A stretch of 64,000 nt of DNA, taken from contig NW_027478385.1 in NCBI RefSeq assembly GCF_051014685.1, positions 8,308,001-8,372,000 on the forward strand. The letters are read 5' to 3'. Positions 63,883-64,000 of the stretch are shown in pieces. The notes beneath the pieces are model-generated. The model was given only the letters and a program-made list of their open reading frames with translations, searched no databases and was not told the DNA's origin. The translations under genes were made by a program, and so were the position numbers. Within the stretch, counting starts at the first letter, position 1. Every line of letters starts with the position of its first letter. The stretch is from Ptiloglossa arizonensis. Lineage: Eukaryota; Arthropoda; Insecta; Hymenoptera; Colletidae.

Positions 63883-64000
63883 CAGAATGGCCTAGGGATA
63901 AAATACACATACCGTTGTAATCGGGCGAGTTTCTACTTTCAGACGCAATAGGAATTTTTGGGTCAAGTCAATCCGTTCGCGAGATATGGGGGTTTGAAGC
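63883..64000 (+). repeat. Partial monomer at the window edge (start of the next 12-mer)
   Basis: A 118-bp partial monomer starting CAGAATGGCCTAGGGATAAAA, the same type as 61759 and 54857, ending at GGGGGTTTGAAGC. It shows the array continues beyond the window. Confidence 0.9.

Larger units (their letters stand above)
1..64000 (+). repeat. 177-bp satellite DNA array, 361 complete monomers plus a partial one
   Basis: A single motif repeats head to tail over the entire window. Taking CAGAATGGCC as the monomer start, boundaries fall at 1, 177, 354, 531 and so on to 63883. Nearly all monomers are exactly 177 bp. Sixteen differ by 1-2 bp (net -15), which accounts exactly for 361 monomers in 63882 bp, with a 118-bp partial monomer at the end. 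A consensus drawn by eye has 55 A, 48 T, 43 G and 31 C, about 42% GC. All monomers have the same orientation and no foreign DNA interrupts them. Strand is the orientation in which GGCCTAGGG is read. The length is close to a nucleosome repeat, as in many centromeric satellites. A centromeric or pericentromeric location is inferred, not shown. No gene is present anywhere, so every gene-free stretch is this array. Confidence 0.98.

Noticed and set aside
1..64000. CRISPR array
   Set aside because: The repeat is 177 bp with no alternation of short constant repeats and unique spacers; variation is scattered along the monomer.
1..64000. Tandem rRNA, tRNA or histone gene cluster
   Set aside because: The 177-bp unit is too short and has no tRNA A/B box pattern, rRNA core sequence or coding frame.
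1..64000. Transposon or retrotransposon insertions in the array
   Set aside because: Monomer boundaries sampled from end to end stay in the 177-bp register, and all 16 indels are 1-2 bp, leaving no room for an insertion.
1..64000. AATAAA polyadenylation signals in family-2 monomers (ACAATAAATTTTT)
   Set aside because: They recur with the monomer and are not downstream of any coding sequence.
1..64000. Assignment to a named satellite or species
   Set aside because: The monomer does not match the Arabidopsis, Brassica, soybean or primate satellites I can recall, and no unique sequence is available to place the host. A database search of the 177-bp consensus would decide.
1..64000. Inverted monomers or palindromic turnarounds
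   Set aside because: Every monomer I read has GGCCTAGGG-type starts on the plus strand; none was found reversed.

Overview
The whole window is one uninterrupted tandem satellite array of the kind found in eukaryotic centromeric or other constitutive heterochromatin. The monomer is 177 bp, all copies point the same way, and walking the monomer boundaries gives 361 complete monomers plus a 118-bp partial one at the right edge. I see no genes, RNA genes, transposon insertions, inversions or unique sequence. The monomer is about 42% GC with about 8 CpG sites. The lineage cannot be fixed from sequence: I do not recognise the repeat as one of the satellites I know well (Arabidopsis 178/180-bp, Brassica CentBr, primate alpha satellite, soybean CentGm).

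Monomers fall into two broad families. Family 1 typically carries GATGCAACAGG or GATGCAATAGG, GAGTTTGAAGCCAAG and GAGAAGGCAAAAAA. Family 2 typically carries CAGCTACAATAGG or CAGTTACAATAGG, GACTTTGAAGCTAAG and GACAAGACAATAAA, with a companion type carrying CTAAGGG, CAAATGCAATAGG and GCTAACAAATGG. They are arranged in nested higher-order repeats (HORs). Layout: 1-7930, a 26-monomer HOR of 4601 bp (one full copy and most of a second); 7870-9199, family-1 monomers; 9200-11323, a 4-monomer HOR (708 bp) three times; about 11.3-16 kb, a 13-monomer HOR (2301 bp) of mainly family 2; about 16-19.7 kb, family 1 again; about 19.7-34.5 kb, 13-mer-type monomers with a small family-1 island near 28.5 kb; 34.5-43.7 kb, 26-mer-derived family 1 with a 5-monomer tandem duplication and a second 4-mer block; 43.7-54.1 kb, 13-mer-type again; 54.2-64 kb, mixed 26-mer fragments and a 12-monomer HOR (2124 bp) that runs off the right edge.

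A segment of about 8 kb (7870-15983) is duplicated near-identically about 32 kb away (40253-47835), the second copy lacking exactly three monomers. This pattern fits repeated unequal crossover or replication-based amplification at several scales. The most interesting signal at monomer scale is a pair of CENP-B-box-like motifs (monomer offsets 28-44 and 93-109, matching 7/9 and 8/9 core positions) in nearly every monomer. Two apparent minus-strand reading frames of 77-78 codons are by-products of the 177-bp (59-codon) period and are not called as genes.
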